DNA of 64,000 nucleotides from Pseudomonas akapageensis (GCF_011355085.1 NZ_VXCP01000001.1:362602-426601), one strand, 5' to 3'; positions 18,968-28,798 are shown, numbered from the stretch's first letter. Numbers and translations are program-made. The notes: generated by a model not told the origin, from the sequence alone.

Positions 18968-20128
18968 ATGCTCACCAGCCTGGCAGTTGCCAATTACCGC
19001 TCCATCAACCACCTGGTCATGCCCCTGCAACGCCTGAACGTCATCACCGGCGCCAACGGCAGTGGCAAGTCCAACCTGTACAAGGCGCTGCGCCTGCTGG
19101 CCGAAACGGCCCAGGGCGGGGTGATCAATGCGCTGGCGCGTGAAGGCGGGCTGGAGTCGACCTTCTGGGCGGGGCCCGAGGCCATCAGCCGACGCATGAG
19201 CAAGGGTGAGGTGGAGATTCAGGGCGGGCCACGGCAAGGCGTCAAGCGTTTGCGCCTGGGTTTCAGTGGCGAGGATTTCAGTTACGCGATTGGACTCGGC
19301 TTGCCGGAACCGAGCCGCTCGATGTTTGCCCTGGACCCGGAGATCAAGAAGGAAAACATCTGGGCCGGCCCCGTGTACCGACCGGCCAGCCAACTGGTGG
19401 ACCGGCAGGGGCCGATGATCCGTGCTCGCGAGGGACGCAACTGGGACGTGCTGGCGCAACACGTGCCCAGCTACGACAGTCTGTTCGATCAGGTCGGCAA
19501 CCTGCGCTCTTCCCCTGAAGTCCTGCACCTGCGTGAACAAATTCGCGGCTGGCGCTTCTACGACCATTTCCGCACCGACAGCGACGCCCCGGCACGGCGC
19601 GCGCAACTCGGCACACGCACCCCCGTGTTGCACCATGACGGCCGCGACCTGGCGGCGGCGCTGCAGACCATTTTCGAGATCGGCGACCCGCAAGCCCTGC
19701 ACGAGACCATCAGCGATGCTTTCCCAGGTGCGACGCTTGCAATCGACGCGGTACCGGGCGGGCAGTTTCGCGTGGAGTTTGCGCAGCAAGGGCTGTTAAG
19801 GCCGTTATCGGCCGCCGAGCTGTCGGACGGTACGTTGCGTTACCTGCTATTGGTCGCAGCCCTGCTGACGCCCCGGCCCCCGACCATGATGGTCCTGAAC
19901 GAACCGGAAACCAGCCTGCACCCGGACCTGTTGCCGGCACTGGCCCGCCTGATCATTCGTGCATCGCAACATTCCCAGGTGTGGGTTGTGTCACATGCGC
20001 GCCGCTTGATTGCCGCGTTGGAAGCGGCGCCGGGCTGTAATTCGATTATGCTTGAGAAGCAACTGGGCCAGACGAGGATTGTCGGCCAGGGAATGCTGGA
20101 TGAACCGGCCTGGCATTGGCCGGACTGA
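18968..20128 (+). CDS. AAA family ATPase (OLD/RecF-like)
   Basis: 386 residues. Walker A GANGSGKSN near residue 28 follows the typical LAVANYRSINHLVMPLQRLNVIT start; an ABC-type signature LSAAELSDGTLRYLLL lies near residue 278, and Walker B MMVLNEPETSLHPDLLPAL near 305, with the H-loop in VVSHARRLI. This is the single-polypeptide ATPase of the SMC/RecF/OLD class without a TOPRIM nuclease. AAGGA is seven bases before the ATG. No nuclease partner is adjacent, so a defence role cannot be claimed. It stands alone between the pump operon and a small gene. Confidence 0.82.
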   Translation: MLTSLAVANYRSINHLVMPLQRLNVITGANGSGKSNLYKALRLLAETAQGGVINALAREGGLESTFWAGPEAISRRMSKGEVEIQGGPRQGVKRLRLGFSGEDFSYAIGLGLPEPSRSMFALDPEIKKENIWAGPVYRPASQLVDRQGPMIRAREGRNWDVLAQHVPSYDSLFDQVGNLRSSPEVLHLREQIRGWRFYDHFRTDSDAPARRAQLGTRTPVLHHDGRDLAAALQTIFEIGDPQALHETISDAFPGATLAIDAVPGGQFRVEFAQQGLLRPLSAAELSDGTLRYLLLVAALLTPRPPTMMVLNEPETSLHPDLLPALARLIIRASQHSQVWVVSHARRLIAALEAAPGCNSIMLEKQLGQTRIVGQGMLDEPAWHWPD

Positions 20129-20231
20129 TTCAACAGAGGAAATTGTTGCGCGAATCGGGATCTTTTCCGCGCAAACGCTATCGAAGCGTCGATAGCTCAA
20201 CGCGTGACAATCACTTTCAAGGACGAAAACC

Positions 20232-20324
20232 ATGAATGGCCAACAGTGCCCACCCACGCTCGACCCCCAGGATGCGCTCAAACTGCTCGAGGCATTGCGC
20301 CGCGCCTTGCAGTCGCATTCATGA
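20232..20324 (+). CDS. small 30-residue protein, possible
   Basis: Reads MNGQQCPPTLDPQDALK and then LLEALRRALQSHS, a short amphipathic helix after a proline-rich start with one cysteine. AAGGACG lies six bases before the ATG, in the proper place for a ribosome binding site, and the codons look like those of real Pseudomonas genes. It lies about 100 bases after the ATPase gene and convergent to metQ2. No function is proposed. It could be spurious because it is so short. Confidence 0.45.
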   Translation: MNGQQCPPTLDPQDALKLLEALRRALQSHS

Positions 20325-20336
20325 ACCTGCAGATGT

Positions 20337-20368
20337 AAAAACACCGACGCTGTAAAAGCCGTCGGCGT
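20337..20368 (-). terminator. intrinsic terminator of the second metQ gene
   Basis: On the minus strand the arms ACGCCGACG and CGTCGGTGT pair over nine bases (one wobble) around a ten-base loop, followed directly by a run of five T. It lies 30 bases after the metQ stop. Confidence 0.7.
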
Positions 20369-20397
20369 GGGAAACCTCATGACCGGTTGCAGTCGAA

Positions 20398-21183
20398 TTA
20401 GAACGCCGGCAGTACCGCGCCATTGTATTTCTTCTCGATGAACGCCTTCACTTCCGGGCTGGTCAGTGCCTTGGCCAGCTTCTGGATCGCGGCACTGTCC
20501 TTGTTGTCAGGACGGGCGACCAGGAAGTTAACGTAAGGCGAGTCGCTGCCTTCGATGACCAGGGCATCCTTGGCCGGGTTCAGGCCTGCTTCAAGCGCGT
20601 AGTTGGTGTTGATCATGTCCAGGTCGACCTGATCCAGCACACGCGGCAGCATGGCCGATTCGAGTTCCTTGAACTTGAAGTTGTGCGGGTTCTTGGCGAT
20701 GTCCTTTGGCGTGGCCAGCGCATTCTTCGGATCTTTCAGTTCGATCAGGCCGGCCTTCTGCAACAGGATCAACGCACGGCCGCTGTTGCTGCCTTCGTTA
20801 GGGATGGCAATGGTGGCGCCGTCCTTGAGTTCAGCCAGCGTCTTGACCTTCTTCGAGTAGCCGCCGAACGGTTCGACGTGAACGCCGATCACGGTTTCCA
20901 GGTGCGTGCCCTTACCTTCGTTGAAGCTCTTGAGGTACGGCAGGGTCTGGAAGTAGTTGGCATCCAGGCGCTTCTGATCGACCTGCACGTTTGGCTGTAC
21001 GTAGTCGGTGAAGACCTTGATTTCCAGGTCCACGCCTTCCTTGGCCAGGGTTGGCTTGATCAGCTCGAGGATTTCCGCATGAGGGATCGGAGTGGCAGCG
21101 ACCACCAGTTTTTCCCCGGCCTGGGTGAAACCGGCAACCGACAGGGCGGCCGCCAATGCAGTGAACAACAAAGCCTTTTTCAT
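20398..21183 (-). CDS. orphan MetQ/NlpA-family substrate-binding protein
   Basis: 261 residues with a type I signal peptide (KKALLFTALAAALSVAGFTQA) and no lipobox. Family signatures KLVVAATPIPHAEILELIKP, DANYFQTLPYLKSFNE, IAIPNEGSNSGRALILLQKAG and the C-terminal SPEVKAFIEKKYNGAVLPAF are all present. It binds methionine or a related sulfur ligand in the periplasm. No permease or ATPase is next to it, so it may share MetNI from 11068-12826 or another copy. It lies 144 bases downstream of a sigma-54 activator gene in the same direction, with an AT-rich gap that could hold its own promoter. Confidence 0.85.
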   Translation of the reverse strand: MKKALLFTALAAALSVAGFTQAGEKLVVAATPIPHAEILELIKPTLAKEGVDLEIKVFTDYVQPNVQVDQKRLDANYFQTLPYLKSFNEGKGTHLETVIGVHVEPFGGYSKKVKTLAELKDGATIAIPNEGSNSGRALILLQKAGLIELKDPKNALATPKDIAKNPHNFKFKELESAMLPRVLDQVDLDMINTNYALEAGLNPAKDALVIEGSDSPYVNFLVARPDNKDSAAIQKLAKALTSPEVKAFIEKKYNGAVLPAF

Positions 21184-21309
21184 GCGCAGTCCTTATTCGA
21201 ATATCACAGCCGTACAGCGACGGCTTGAAAGGGGGTGCCGAGCGTCGATTAGCGCTGGCGTGGAGCGGACGATACCGAGATTTTTTATACCGGAACAATA
21301 TCTTTTAAT

Positions 21310-21325
21310 TAGCTTCTTATTCCTT
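21310..21325. promoter_or_regulatory. 16-base motif shared with 22990-23005, candidate CysB-type site
   Basis: TAGCTTCTTATTCCTT lies upstream of the orphan metQ. The exact same 16 bases occur on the opposite strand at 22990-23005, upstream of the hydrolase gene. Both are in AT-rich gaps of sulfur-linked genes. E. coli CysB sites are also rich in TTATTCC-like half-sites, so a shared regulator is plausible; this is inference. Confidence 0.4.
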
Positions 21326-21327
21326 TT

Positions 21328-22275
21328 TTACAAATCCTGTTCCAGACGCTGCAGGCTTTGTTCCAGCAGCGACTTCAATACCGACAGCTCAGCCCGGTTC
21401 CCCTGCACCAACACCTGCTCCAACTGCTGCCCGATGTCGGTTACCGACGCTGCCGCGCGTGGCAGATTCAGGTGTTCGGGCAAGATCTCGTCACCGCTGC
21501 TGACCAGCAGGGCAAAATGAATAACGTTTTCCAGCTCACGGGTATTGCCCGGCCAACTGTGTTGTTCCAGCAACGCTTGTGCACTTTCGCTGATCAGCGG
21601 CACTGCCAGGTTGAGGCGTTGGCTGTAGATACCGACGAAGTACTCGGCCAACGGCAGGATGTCGCCGACCCGTTCACGCAAGGCCGGCAACAGCAGGTGG
21701 CCCTCGCGTAGATAGTGATATAGACGCTCATGGAACTTGCCGACCGCCACCGCCTGGGCCAGATCGATGCTCGAAGCCGCGACCAGGCGTACATCCACCG
21801 GGCTCGGCTGTTGCGCGCCCACGCGAGTGACTTCGTGGTTCTCCAGGGCGGCCAGCAACTTGATCTGAATCGGCAAGGGCAGGTCGCCGATTTCATCCAG
21901 GTACAGCGTCCCGCCATTGGCCGATCCGAACCAGCCGGCGCGGCTGCTGGCCGAGCCGCTGTAGGCGCCGGCGCTGTAGCCGAACAGCTCAGCGTCGGCA
22001 TAGGTGGGGCTGATTGCACCGCAATTGACCGATACGAATAGCCCTGCGCGATCGCTGGCACGATGGATCTGCCTGGCCAGCAACTCCTTGCCGGTTCCGG
22101 TTTCCCCGCGGATAAGCACTGGCAGAGCGCTTGGCGCGAGCTGTTCGAGCTCTTCGCGCAACTGCCGCGAGCGCGGGTCGACGAAAACCAGAGCCTTGGC
22201 ACGTATGCTCAAGGGGCTCTTGTCGGCTTCAGGGAAGGTCAGCAATGGCTGACCGGAGGTGTCTTGAAAACTCAT
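21328..22275 (-). CDS. sigma-54 interacting AAA+ activator, no DNA-binding domain (SfnR-like)
   Basis: 315 residues made almost only of the AAA+ enhancer-binding domain. Walker A is GETGTGKE at 57-64 and Walker B GGTLYLDEIG at 121-130; the sensor region is RLVAASSIDLAQA and the arginine-finger region LRERVGDILPLAEYF. The sigma-54 contact loop, normally GAFTGA, here reads GAYSGS at 103-108. There is no N-terminal sensor beyond about 25 residues. The C-terminus after LNLPRAAASV has no Fis-type helix-turn-helix. It probably activates sigma-54 promoters of sulfur genes, as SfnR does, either from solution or through a partner. Its neighbours (metQ, hydrolase) fit that. Confidence 0.75.
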   Translation of the reverse strand: MSFQDTSGQPLLTFPEADKSPLSIRAKALVFVDPRSRQLREELEQLAPSALPVLIRGETGTGKELLARQIHRASDRAGLFVSVNCGAISPTYADAELFGYSAGAYSGSASSRAGWFGSANGGTLYLDEIGDLPLPIQIKLLAALENHEVTRVGAQQPSPVDVRLVAASSIDLAQAVAVGKFHERLYHYLREGHLLLPALRERVGDILPLAEYFVGIYSQRLNLAVPLISESAQALLEQHSWPGNTRELENVIHFALLVSSGDEILPEHLNLPRAAASVTDIGQQLEQVLVQGNRAELSVLKSLLEQSLQRLEQDL

Positions 22276-22343
22276 GGCGAACTCCCGCCCAGGCGCTTAT
22301 GGGCCTGGGCGTTTTCAGCAGAATCAATGGATGCGCGAGAAAA

Positions 22344-22925
22344 TCAGGCGCGGCGTAAAGCGTGCTGTTCCAGCCGGTTCTGCAGGCGATACAGGTAGGC
22401 GAACCCCTGCTCCCAGCGCTGATGCCCGGACTTGACGTTGATGTGACCGGCGCCTGCAAGAATCCCTGCCTCGGCGCCCCATGCACGTGCCAGCTGCATC
22501 GCTCGAGGAGCGCTGACGGCAGCATCGTTGTCGGAGCTGACCACCTGGCACGGGAACGGCAACAGGTGTTGCGGGATCGGCGCAAAGTTGCGCAAGGCCG
22601 GAGCGCAGGTCGGGCGTTCGACATCGGCTGGCGCCACCAGCAAGGCACCACGCACCCGTCGCAACAAACTCACCGACGCCTGGCTGGCCCAATGCGCGAC
22701 CGTGATGCAGCCCAGGCTGTGAGCGATCAGAATCACCGGCGTACTGTCGGCGGCAATCGCCTGTTCCAGTGCGCCAACCCAGTCCTGGCGCTTGGGTGTC
22801 AGCCAGTCGGCCTGCTCCACGCGGGCGCTGTTGGGCAGGCTGTTTTGCCAGTGAGTTTGCCAATGATCGTCTGGCGAACCTTGCCAGCCCGGCACAATCA
22901 GGTAACGGATCGACTCGTTGCGCAT
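22344..22925 (-). CDS. RBBP9/YdeN-family alpha/beta hydrolase
   Basis: 193 residues. Opens RYLIVPGWQGSPDDHWQTHW, the family's N-terminal strand and tryptophan-rich loop; nucleophile elbow AHSLGC near residue 78; catalytic aspartate likely in SSDNDAAVS and histidine in GAGHINVKSG. A small soluble serine hydrolase. The second ATG (22925) is chosen because GGAGG lies eight bases before it, and this SD is inside the first six codons of the longer frame. It is 68 bases upstream of the sigma-54 activator gene and probably co-transcribed. The substrate is unknown; association with sulfur genes suggests a role with ester or thioester compounds, which is speculative. Confidence 0.8.
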   Translation of the reverse strand: MRNESIRYLIVPGWQGSPDDHWQTHWQNSLPNSARVEQADWLTPKRQDWVGALEQAIAADSTPVILIAHSLGCITVAHWASQASVSLLRRVRGALLVAPADVERPTCAPALRNFAPIPQHLLPFPCQVVSSDNDAAVSAPRAMQLARAWGAEAGILAGAGHINVKSGHQRWEQGFAYLYRLQNRLEQHALRRA

Positions 22926-22989
22926 GGGGTGCGCCTCCTGCATCGTTTGCGTTCTTGGGCAAAGTATAGGGGTGGGTTATATATTCGTT

Positions 22990-23005
22990 AAGGAATAAGA
23001 AGCTA
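22990..23005. promoter_or_regulatory. second copy of the shared 16-base motif
   Basis: Exact inverse of the motif at 21310-21325, 65 bases upstream of the hydrolase ATG. On the minus strand it is followed by GAATATATAACC and then TATACT, which resembles the arrangement before oscA (GAATATATCGG then TACTAT). That makes this the likely promoter of the hydrolase/sigma-54 activator pair. Confidence 0.4.
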
Positions 23006-23058
23006 TTTATTAATATCTTTATTGAATATTGATGCCGATTTGCGGCCGCATAACGGAC

Positions 23059-23092
23059 AAAAAAAGACCGCCCCCCTGCCAGAGAGACGGCC
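23059..23092 (-). terminator. intrinsic terminator of the desaturase-like gene
   Basis: On the minus strand GGCCGTCTCTC pairs with GGGGGGCGGTC over 11 positions, several of them G-U wobbles, around the loop TGGCA, followed by seven T. It lies about 110 bases after the stop at 23201. Confidence 0.7.
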
Positions 23093-23200
23093 CCCAAATA
23101 GCTGCTAATTCATTCAGCGTGCCGCGAATCATCAACGACAAACGCTTATCTCTCAAAGTAATTTTTAACGCTGAAATCAGATCAAAATAGAATATTAAAA

Positions 23201-24289
23201 TCACACCTGCATGGCTTTCGCCGTGCCAGGAACCGTCCGCGAACGACGCGTGAAACGGTTGGCACGGGTGAAGGTGCCGAAATCGTTGAAACGCACTTCC
23301 ATCTCGGCCATCACCTTGTGCGCCACCGGCGCGGTCATCTGGCGGATATAGAAGGGTTCCTTGACCACGAAATGATGGATGCCGTGGGTGCTGCCGAAGT
23401 TGAAGCAGAATGCCTGCAGCGGCCACAGCCACCAGGCGTTGAGCACCTGAGTCTGCTGGATGACGTTGCCCGGCTCGTTATCGCCGTAGTAGTGCATGTT
23501 CGAACTGATGAAGTGCAGGCAGAACGTACGCAGCACATTCGGCCCGATGATCACGACCGCGGCGATGTCGAGCACCTGCATCGTTGCCAGGGTATTGGCC
23601 GACCAATCGATGGACGCGCCCATCAGGCTGGCGATGCCGTTGGCTGCGTGAAAGCCAAGGAACACATACCAGGCAGCCCAGTGCATCAGACCCAGTGGGG
23701 CATAGCCCTTCACGGTGCGCTTGAGGATGCTGACTTTCATTTCCCAGGTTTTGGCCCGCAGCAGCCTGACCAGCGACGACATCATGTTGTCGCCAACCAT
23801 CAACAACCGCGCGAAACCCCAGGGCTCGCCATTGGTGATGGCGCGCTCTTCGATATCGGTCTCGCTGCCGGAAACCTTGTGGTGGTTGAGGTGCAGATTG
23901 CGGCGAATCCACGGGCTGATGGTACTCGGCCGCGCCAGCCACACCAGTCCCATCATCAGGTTGTGCGGCACCCGCTGCTTGCGGAAATACATGCTGTGGA
24001 TAAGGTCGTGTTCCAGCTCATGGGTCAACGAGGCGAAGAACGCATTGAGCAGCAAGCACGCCCACCAGGCCATGTGCCCGCCGACATACAACGCCGCCGA
24101 GCCGATCATCCCGGCCAGGGCGAACGCCAGAATGCCGGCCCCCAACGCATCCTGATGCTTGAGCAGCGGGTAGCGCTGACGCAGTTCATCGCCACGGGCC
24201 ATCACCACTTCGCGAATATGTGCCGATCGCTGTTGTGAATTCATGTTTTCGCCGCTTGTCGATCGATGTTTTGCAGAAGAATGTTGCAT
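23201..24289 (-). CDS. membrane fatty acid desaturase / alkane hydroxylase-like di-iron protein
   Basis: 362 residues with several membrane helices and three histidine boxes of the integral-membrane di-iron family: HELEHDLIHS, HLNHHKVSG and HGIHHFVV. These ligands support a desaturase or hydroxylase acting on lipid chains. AGAGG eight bases before 24289 supports this start; an internal ATG at 24244 (MNSQQRSAH) matches where homologues usually begin and is a real alternative, with a weaker ribosome site. It is divergent from an AraC regulator that may control it. Electron donors are not encoded nearby. A terminator lies at 23059-23092. Confidence 0.82.
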   Translation of the reverse strand: MQHSSAKHRSTSGENMNSQQRSAHIREVVMARGDELRQRYPLLKHQDALGAGILAFALAGMIGSAALYVGGHMAWWACLLLNAFFASLTHELEHDLIHSMYFRKQRVPHNLMMGLVWLARPSTISPWIRRNLHLNHHKVSGSETDIEERAITNGEPWGFARLLMVGDNMMSSLVRLLRAKTWEMKVSILKRTVKGYAPLGLMHWAAWYVFLGFHAANGIASLMGASIDWSANTLATMQVLDIAAVVIIGPNVLRTFCLHFISSNMHYYGDNEPGNVIQQTQVLNAWWLWPLQAFCFNFGSTHGIHHFVVKEPFYIRQMTAPVAHKVMAEMEVRFNDFGTFTRANRFTRRSRTVPGTAKAMQV

Positions 24290-24388
24290 GCTTCCATCCT
24301 CTTGTTGTGAGGATCAAACTGTGTGCTAGAACGAAAAGACAGGCTTTAGCCTTGAACGCCAACCTGTTGACCGGAAACGCCAATCAGC

Positions 24389-25393
24389 ATGCCTGAACCG
24401 ACTTCCCTCGCCAGCTGGACCCGCGCCCTGCGCAAGCAGCTCGATGCACTCGGGCTGGACAGCGCTGAACTCTGCCGTCAGGCCGGGCTCGACCCCCAGT
24501 GGATGGACGATCCCAACGCCCGTTATCCGCTGAAGGCCACCACGCGCCTGTGGGAACTGGCGGTCGAAGCCAGCGGCGATCCCGCCATTGGCCTGCGGGT
24601 GTCGCGCTTCGTCAGCCCAACCACCTTCCATGCCCTGGGCTATGCGTTGGTTGCCAGCGGCAGCCTGCGCGAAGTGTTCGAGCGGATTGTGCGTTATCAC
24701 CAGGTGGTCAGCGATGCCCTGACCCTGCAATTGAGCCGCGAGCACGGTCGTTATCTGTTTCGTCTGCAATTGCCCGAAGGCAGCGTCCCACCCGCCCCTG
24801 AAGCCATCGATGCGTTCATCGCCATCTATGTGCGTACCTGTCGCAACCGACTGGGTCGCGACTACGCGCCGCTGGCCGTCGCTTTGACACGCCCGGAACC
24901 GCCAGACCCGACACCTTGGCACTCGGTGCTGCGTGCACCGATCCAATTCGGCGCCGAGGAGAATCGCCTGGAGTTTTCCTGCGCGGATTTCGATTGCCAC
25001 CTGGATGACGCCAACCCGGAACTGGCCGAACACAACGAGAAGGTGCTCAACCGCACCCTTGAGGTCCTGCAGCCGCTGACCTGGGAGCGGCGGGTGCGTC
25101 AGACCATCGAGGTACAGTTGCCTGAAGGCGTGCCCTCGGCCGACAAAATCGCTCAAGCCCTGCACTTGAGCCTGCGCAGCCTGCAGCGCCATCTGGCCGA
25201 TGAAGGCTGTCGCTATGACAGCCTGCTCGACGAATGCCGGCAAAACCTGGCATTGCAGCATCTGCGCGACGCCAGCAGCTCATTGAGCGAGATCAGTTAC
25301 CTGCTCGGATTTGCCGATACCAGCAGCTTCAATCGGGCTTTCAAGCGCTGGACCGGCCTGTCGCCGGGACAGTACCGCGACAGCCTGGTCTGA
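24389..25393 (+). CDS. AraC-family transcriptional regulator
   Basis: 334 residues. The N-terminal half (about residues 20-205) is the arabinose-binding-like domain of OruR/ArgR-type AraC proteins (SFVSPTTFHALGYALVASGSLREVFERIVRYHQVVSDAL). The C-terminal HTH_18 pair spans about 235-330, with ADKIAQALHLSLRSLQRHLADEG and ISYLLGFADTSSFNRAFKRWTGLSPGQYR. It is divergent from the desaturase-like gene with 99 bases between, the usual layout of a regulator and its target. The effector is unknown; a lipid or alcohol would fit the neighbour. Confidence 0.87.
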   Translation: MPEPTSLASWTRALRKQLDALGLDSAELCRQAGLDPQWMDDPNARYPLKATTRLWELAVEASGDPAIGLRVSRFVSPTTFHALGYALVASGSLREVFERIVRYHQVVSDALTLQLSREHGRYLFRLQLPEGSVPPAPEAIDAFIAIYVRTCRNRLGRDYAPLAVALTRPEPPDPTPWHSVLRAPIQFGAEENRLEFSCADFDCHLDDANPELAEHNEKVLNRTLEVLQPLTWERRVRQTIEVQLPEGVPSADKIAQALHLSLRSLQRHLADEGCRYDSLLDECRQNLALQHLRDASSSLSEISYLLGFADTSSFNRAFKRWTGLSPGQYRDSLV

Positions 25394-25421
25394 CCTTTGC
25401 CAATGACCGTGAGGAACAACA

Positions 25422-25931
25422 ATGAAAAGCCTGGTCGAGCACCTGAGCCGATACGCGGCCTACCACCGCGACCCACGCAATATCGCCACCCACTTCATCG
25501 GCGTGCCGATGATCGTGGTCGCCGTCACGGTATTGCTGTCGCGTCCAGGCCTGTCTGTATTGGGTGGCGCCTGGGTGTCGCCTGCGGCGTTTGCGGCAAT
25601 GGCGGCGGCCTGGTTCTACCTGCGGCTGGATGAACGCTACGGTGTGTTGATGTCGATTTTTCTGGGCCTGTGCCTGTGGGTCGGTCAGGTCCTTGCCGAA
25701 CAGGACACGCTGGTCTGGCTGGGTGCCGGACTGGGGTTGTTCGTGGTTGGCTGGGCCATCCAGTTTGTCGGGCATTACTACGAGGGGCGCAAGCCGGCCT
25801 TTGTCGATGACGTTACCGGGTTGATTGTCGGGCCGTTGTTCGTGGTGGCGGAGCTGGGGTTTTTGATGGGGATGCGGTTGGAGTTGAAGCGGGAAATCGA
25901 GGCCAATGCAGGGCCGGTGGGGTTGCGGTGA
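25422..25931 (+). CDS. Mpo1/YGL010w-like DUF962 membrane protein
   Basis: 169 residues with four hydrophobic segments. Family motifs YHRDPRNIATHFIGVP at residues 14-29 and QFVGHYYEGRKPAFVDD near 115-131 contain the histidines and aspartates that bind iron in yeast Mpo1, a dioxygenase that shortens 2-hydroxy fatty acids. Bacterial members are annotated by similarity only. GAGG lies eight bases before the ATG, and the gene starts 28 bases after the AraC gene. With a desaturase-like enzyme on the other side of the regulator, a lipid-modifying context is plausible. Confidence 0.82.
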   Translation: MKSLVEHLSRYAAYHRDPRNIATHFIGVPMIVVAVTVLLSRPGLSVLGGAWVSPAAFAAMAAAWFYLRLDERYGVLMSIFLGLCLWVGQVLAEQDTLVWLGAGLGLFVVGWAIQFVGHYYEGRKPAFVDDVTGLIVGPLFVVAELGFLMGMRLELKREIEANAGPVGLR

Positions 25932-25957
25932 AGCGCGACCGCTATGCGGTCGATTCT

Positions 25958-26059
25958 GTAGCCGCTGCCGCAGGCTGCGCTGAGGTCCGCAGGACCTCTC
26001 GGCGGATTTGAGATCCTGCGCCCGCGGTGCGGACGAGCGCAGCCTGCGGCAGCGGCTAC
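25958..26059. repeat. REPIN, GTAGCCGCTGCCGCAGGCTG family
   Basis: Complete inverted pair between the convergent DUF962 and cysA genes, about 100 bases. Same family as 13505-13609 and 34726-34817. Confidence 0.85.
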
Positions 26060-26075
26060 AGGGACCGCAGCGTCC

Positions 26076-27065
<990 letters not shown>

Positions 27066-27068
27066 GAC

Positions 27069-27941
27069 TTATTCCTCCGCGGCGCTGGCGCGCAGGCGGT
27101 TAATACGGGATTCGCTCCACTGCTTGAGCAGCAGGATGAAGAGCGCCAGGATCAGCAACAGGCTCGCAACGGCGAACGCGGCAACGTGGTTGTATTCGTT
27201 GTAGAGGATCTCGACGTGCAGCGGCAAGGTGTTGGTCACCCCGCGAATGTGCCCCGAGACCACCGAGACCGCACCGAATTCGCCCATCGCCCGCGCCGTG
27301 CAGAGCACCACGCCGTAGATCAGGCCCCATTTGATATTGGGCACCGTGACGTGCCAGAACATCTGCCAGCCATTGGCACCAAGCAGGCGCGCGGCTTCCT
27401 CTTCCTGGGTGCCTTGCTCCTGCATCAACGGAATCAACTCACGGGCCACGAAGGGCACGGTGACGAAGATGGTCGCCAGGACGATGCCCGGCAAGGCGAA
27501 AACGATCTGAATGTCATGATCCTGCAACCACGGCCCGAACAGGCCCTGGGCGCCGAACATCAACACGTAGACCAGACCTGCGATCACTGGCGAAACCGAG
27601 AACGGCAGGTCGATCAGGGTCACCAGGATACTTTTGCCCCGGAACGAGTACTTGCTCACGCACCAGGCGGCGCTGACGCCGAACACCAGGTTCAACGGCA
27701 CCGAAATCAACACGGCGATCACCGTCAGCTTCAGGGCCGACAAGGCATCGGGCTCGAAAATCGCGGTGAAAAAGGCGCCCAGGCCCATCTTGAGGCCCTG
27801 GGACACCACGATAAACAACGGCAACAACAGAAACAGCGCAAAAATCAGCCAGCCGAGGCCGATCAGGATCCGCCGGGAAACGGCGCTGCCACGGCGGGCG
27901 GCATTGGCCGATGCGGCGGCAGTGAGCGTAGGTGCAGACAT
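27069..27941 (-). CDS. cysW: sulfate ABC transporter permease CysW
   Basis: 290 residues, six membrane segments; EAA loop [26 protein letters not shown] and the CysW-specific [16 protein letters not shown]. It pairs with CysT in the inner-membrane channel. The ATG at 27941 is chosen because AAGGAGG sits eight bases before it; the upstream ATG at 27959 would place this SD inside the coding region. Fourteen bases separate it from cysT. Confidence 0.93.
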   Translation of the reverse strand: MSAPTLTAAASANAARRGSAVSRRILIGLGWLIFALFLLLPLFIVVSQGLKMGLGAFFTAIFEPDALSALKLTVIAVLISVPLNLVFGVSAAWCVSKYSFRGKSILVTLIDLPFSVSPVIAGLVYVLMFGAQGLFGPWLQDHDIQIVFALPGIVLATIFVTVPFVARELIPLMQEQGTQEEEAARLLGANGWQMFWHVTVPNIKWGLIYGVVLCTARAMGEFGAVSVVSGHIRGVTNTLPLHVEILYNEYNHVAAFAVASLLLILALFILLLKQWSESRINRLRASAAEE

Positions 27942-27955
27942 GTCCGGTGCCTCCT

Positions 27956-28774
27956 TCAAGGGGTTTCAATGCGCCGCTGCAACAAGTTGATCAGCAGCAA
28001 CAGGATGAAGGAAACGACCAGCATCAGCACGCCAATGGCCGTGGCGCCCGTGTAGTCGTATTGATCGAGCTTGACCATGATCAGCAGCGGCAGGATCTCG
28101 GTTTTCATGGGCATGTTGCCGGCGATGAAAATCACCGAACCGTACTCACCCACGCCACGGGCAAAGGCCAGGGCGAAACCGGTCAGCCAGGCGGGCAGCA
28201 GTGCCGGCGCGAGGATGTAGCGGAACACCTGCAACGGCTTGGCACCCAGGCATGCCGCAGCTTCTTCGACCTCACGCGGGATGTCGGCCAGTACCGGCTG
28301 TACCGTGCGCACCACAAACGGCATGGTGACGAAGGTCAGGGCCAGGGTGATCCCCAGCGGGGTATAGGCGATCTTGAAACCCAGGTCGGTGGCGAACTGC
28401 CCAACCAGCCCTGTCGGCGCATACAACGCCGTCAGGGCGATACCGGCAACGGCAGTCGGCAAGGCGAACGGCAGATCGATCATCGCGTCGATCACCTTGC
28501 GTCCGGGGAAGGTGTAGCGCACCAGCACCCAGGCCAGCAACGTACCGATCACCCCATTGATAATGGCCGCGTACAGGGCGGTACCGAAGCTCAGCTTCAG
28601 CGCCGCCAGCACGCGCGGTGCGGATACGATTGCCCAGAATTGCTCCCAGGTGAGTTGAGCGGCATGCACGAACATCGCCGCCAGGGGTATGAGCACAATC
28701 AGGCTGAGGTACACCAAGGTGTAGCCCAGTGTCAGCCCGAAGCCGGGTATGACGGGGGAGATACGACGCGACAT
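27956..28774 (-). CDS. cysT: sulfate ABC transporter permease CysT
   Basis: 272 residues, six membrane segments; EAA loop [32 protein letters not shown], and [23 protein letters not shown] typical of CysT/CysU. It forms the heterodimeric channel with CysW. It lies 66 bases after the binding-protein gene, with a hairpin between that could lower expression of the membrane genes relative to the binding protein. Confidence 0.93.
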   Translation of the reverse strand: MSRRISPVIPGFGLTLGYTLVYLSLIVLIPLAAMFVHAAQLTWEQFWAIVSAPRVLAALKLSFGTALYAAIINGVIGTLLAWVLVRYTFPGRKVIDAMIDLPFALPTAVAGIALTALYAPTGLVGQFATDLGFKIAYTPLGITLALTFVTMPFVVRTVQPVLADIPREVEEAAACLGAKPLQVFRYILAPALLPAWLTGFALAFARGVGEYGSVIFIAGNMPMKTEILPLLIMVKLDQYDYTGATAIGVLMLVVSFILLLLINLLQRRIETP

Positions 28775-28798
28775 AAGAGTCCTTGGTTAACGCACGAA

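Noticed and set aside
18968..20128. AAA ATPase considered as part of an OLD/Gabija-type defence system
   Set aside because: No TOPRIM domain in the protein and no nuclease or helicase gene beside it.
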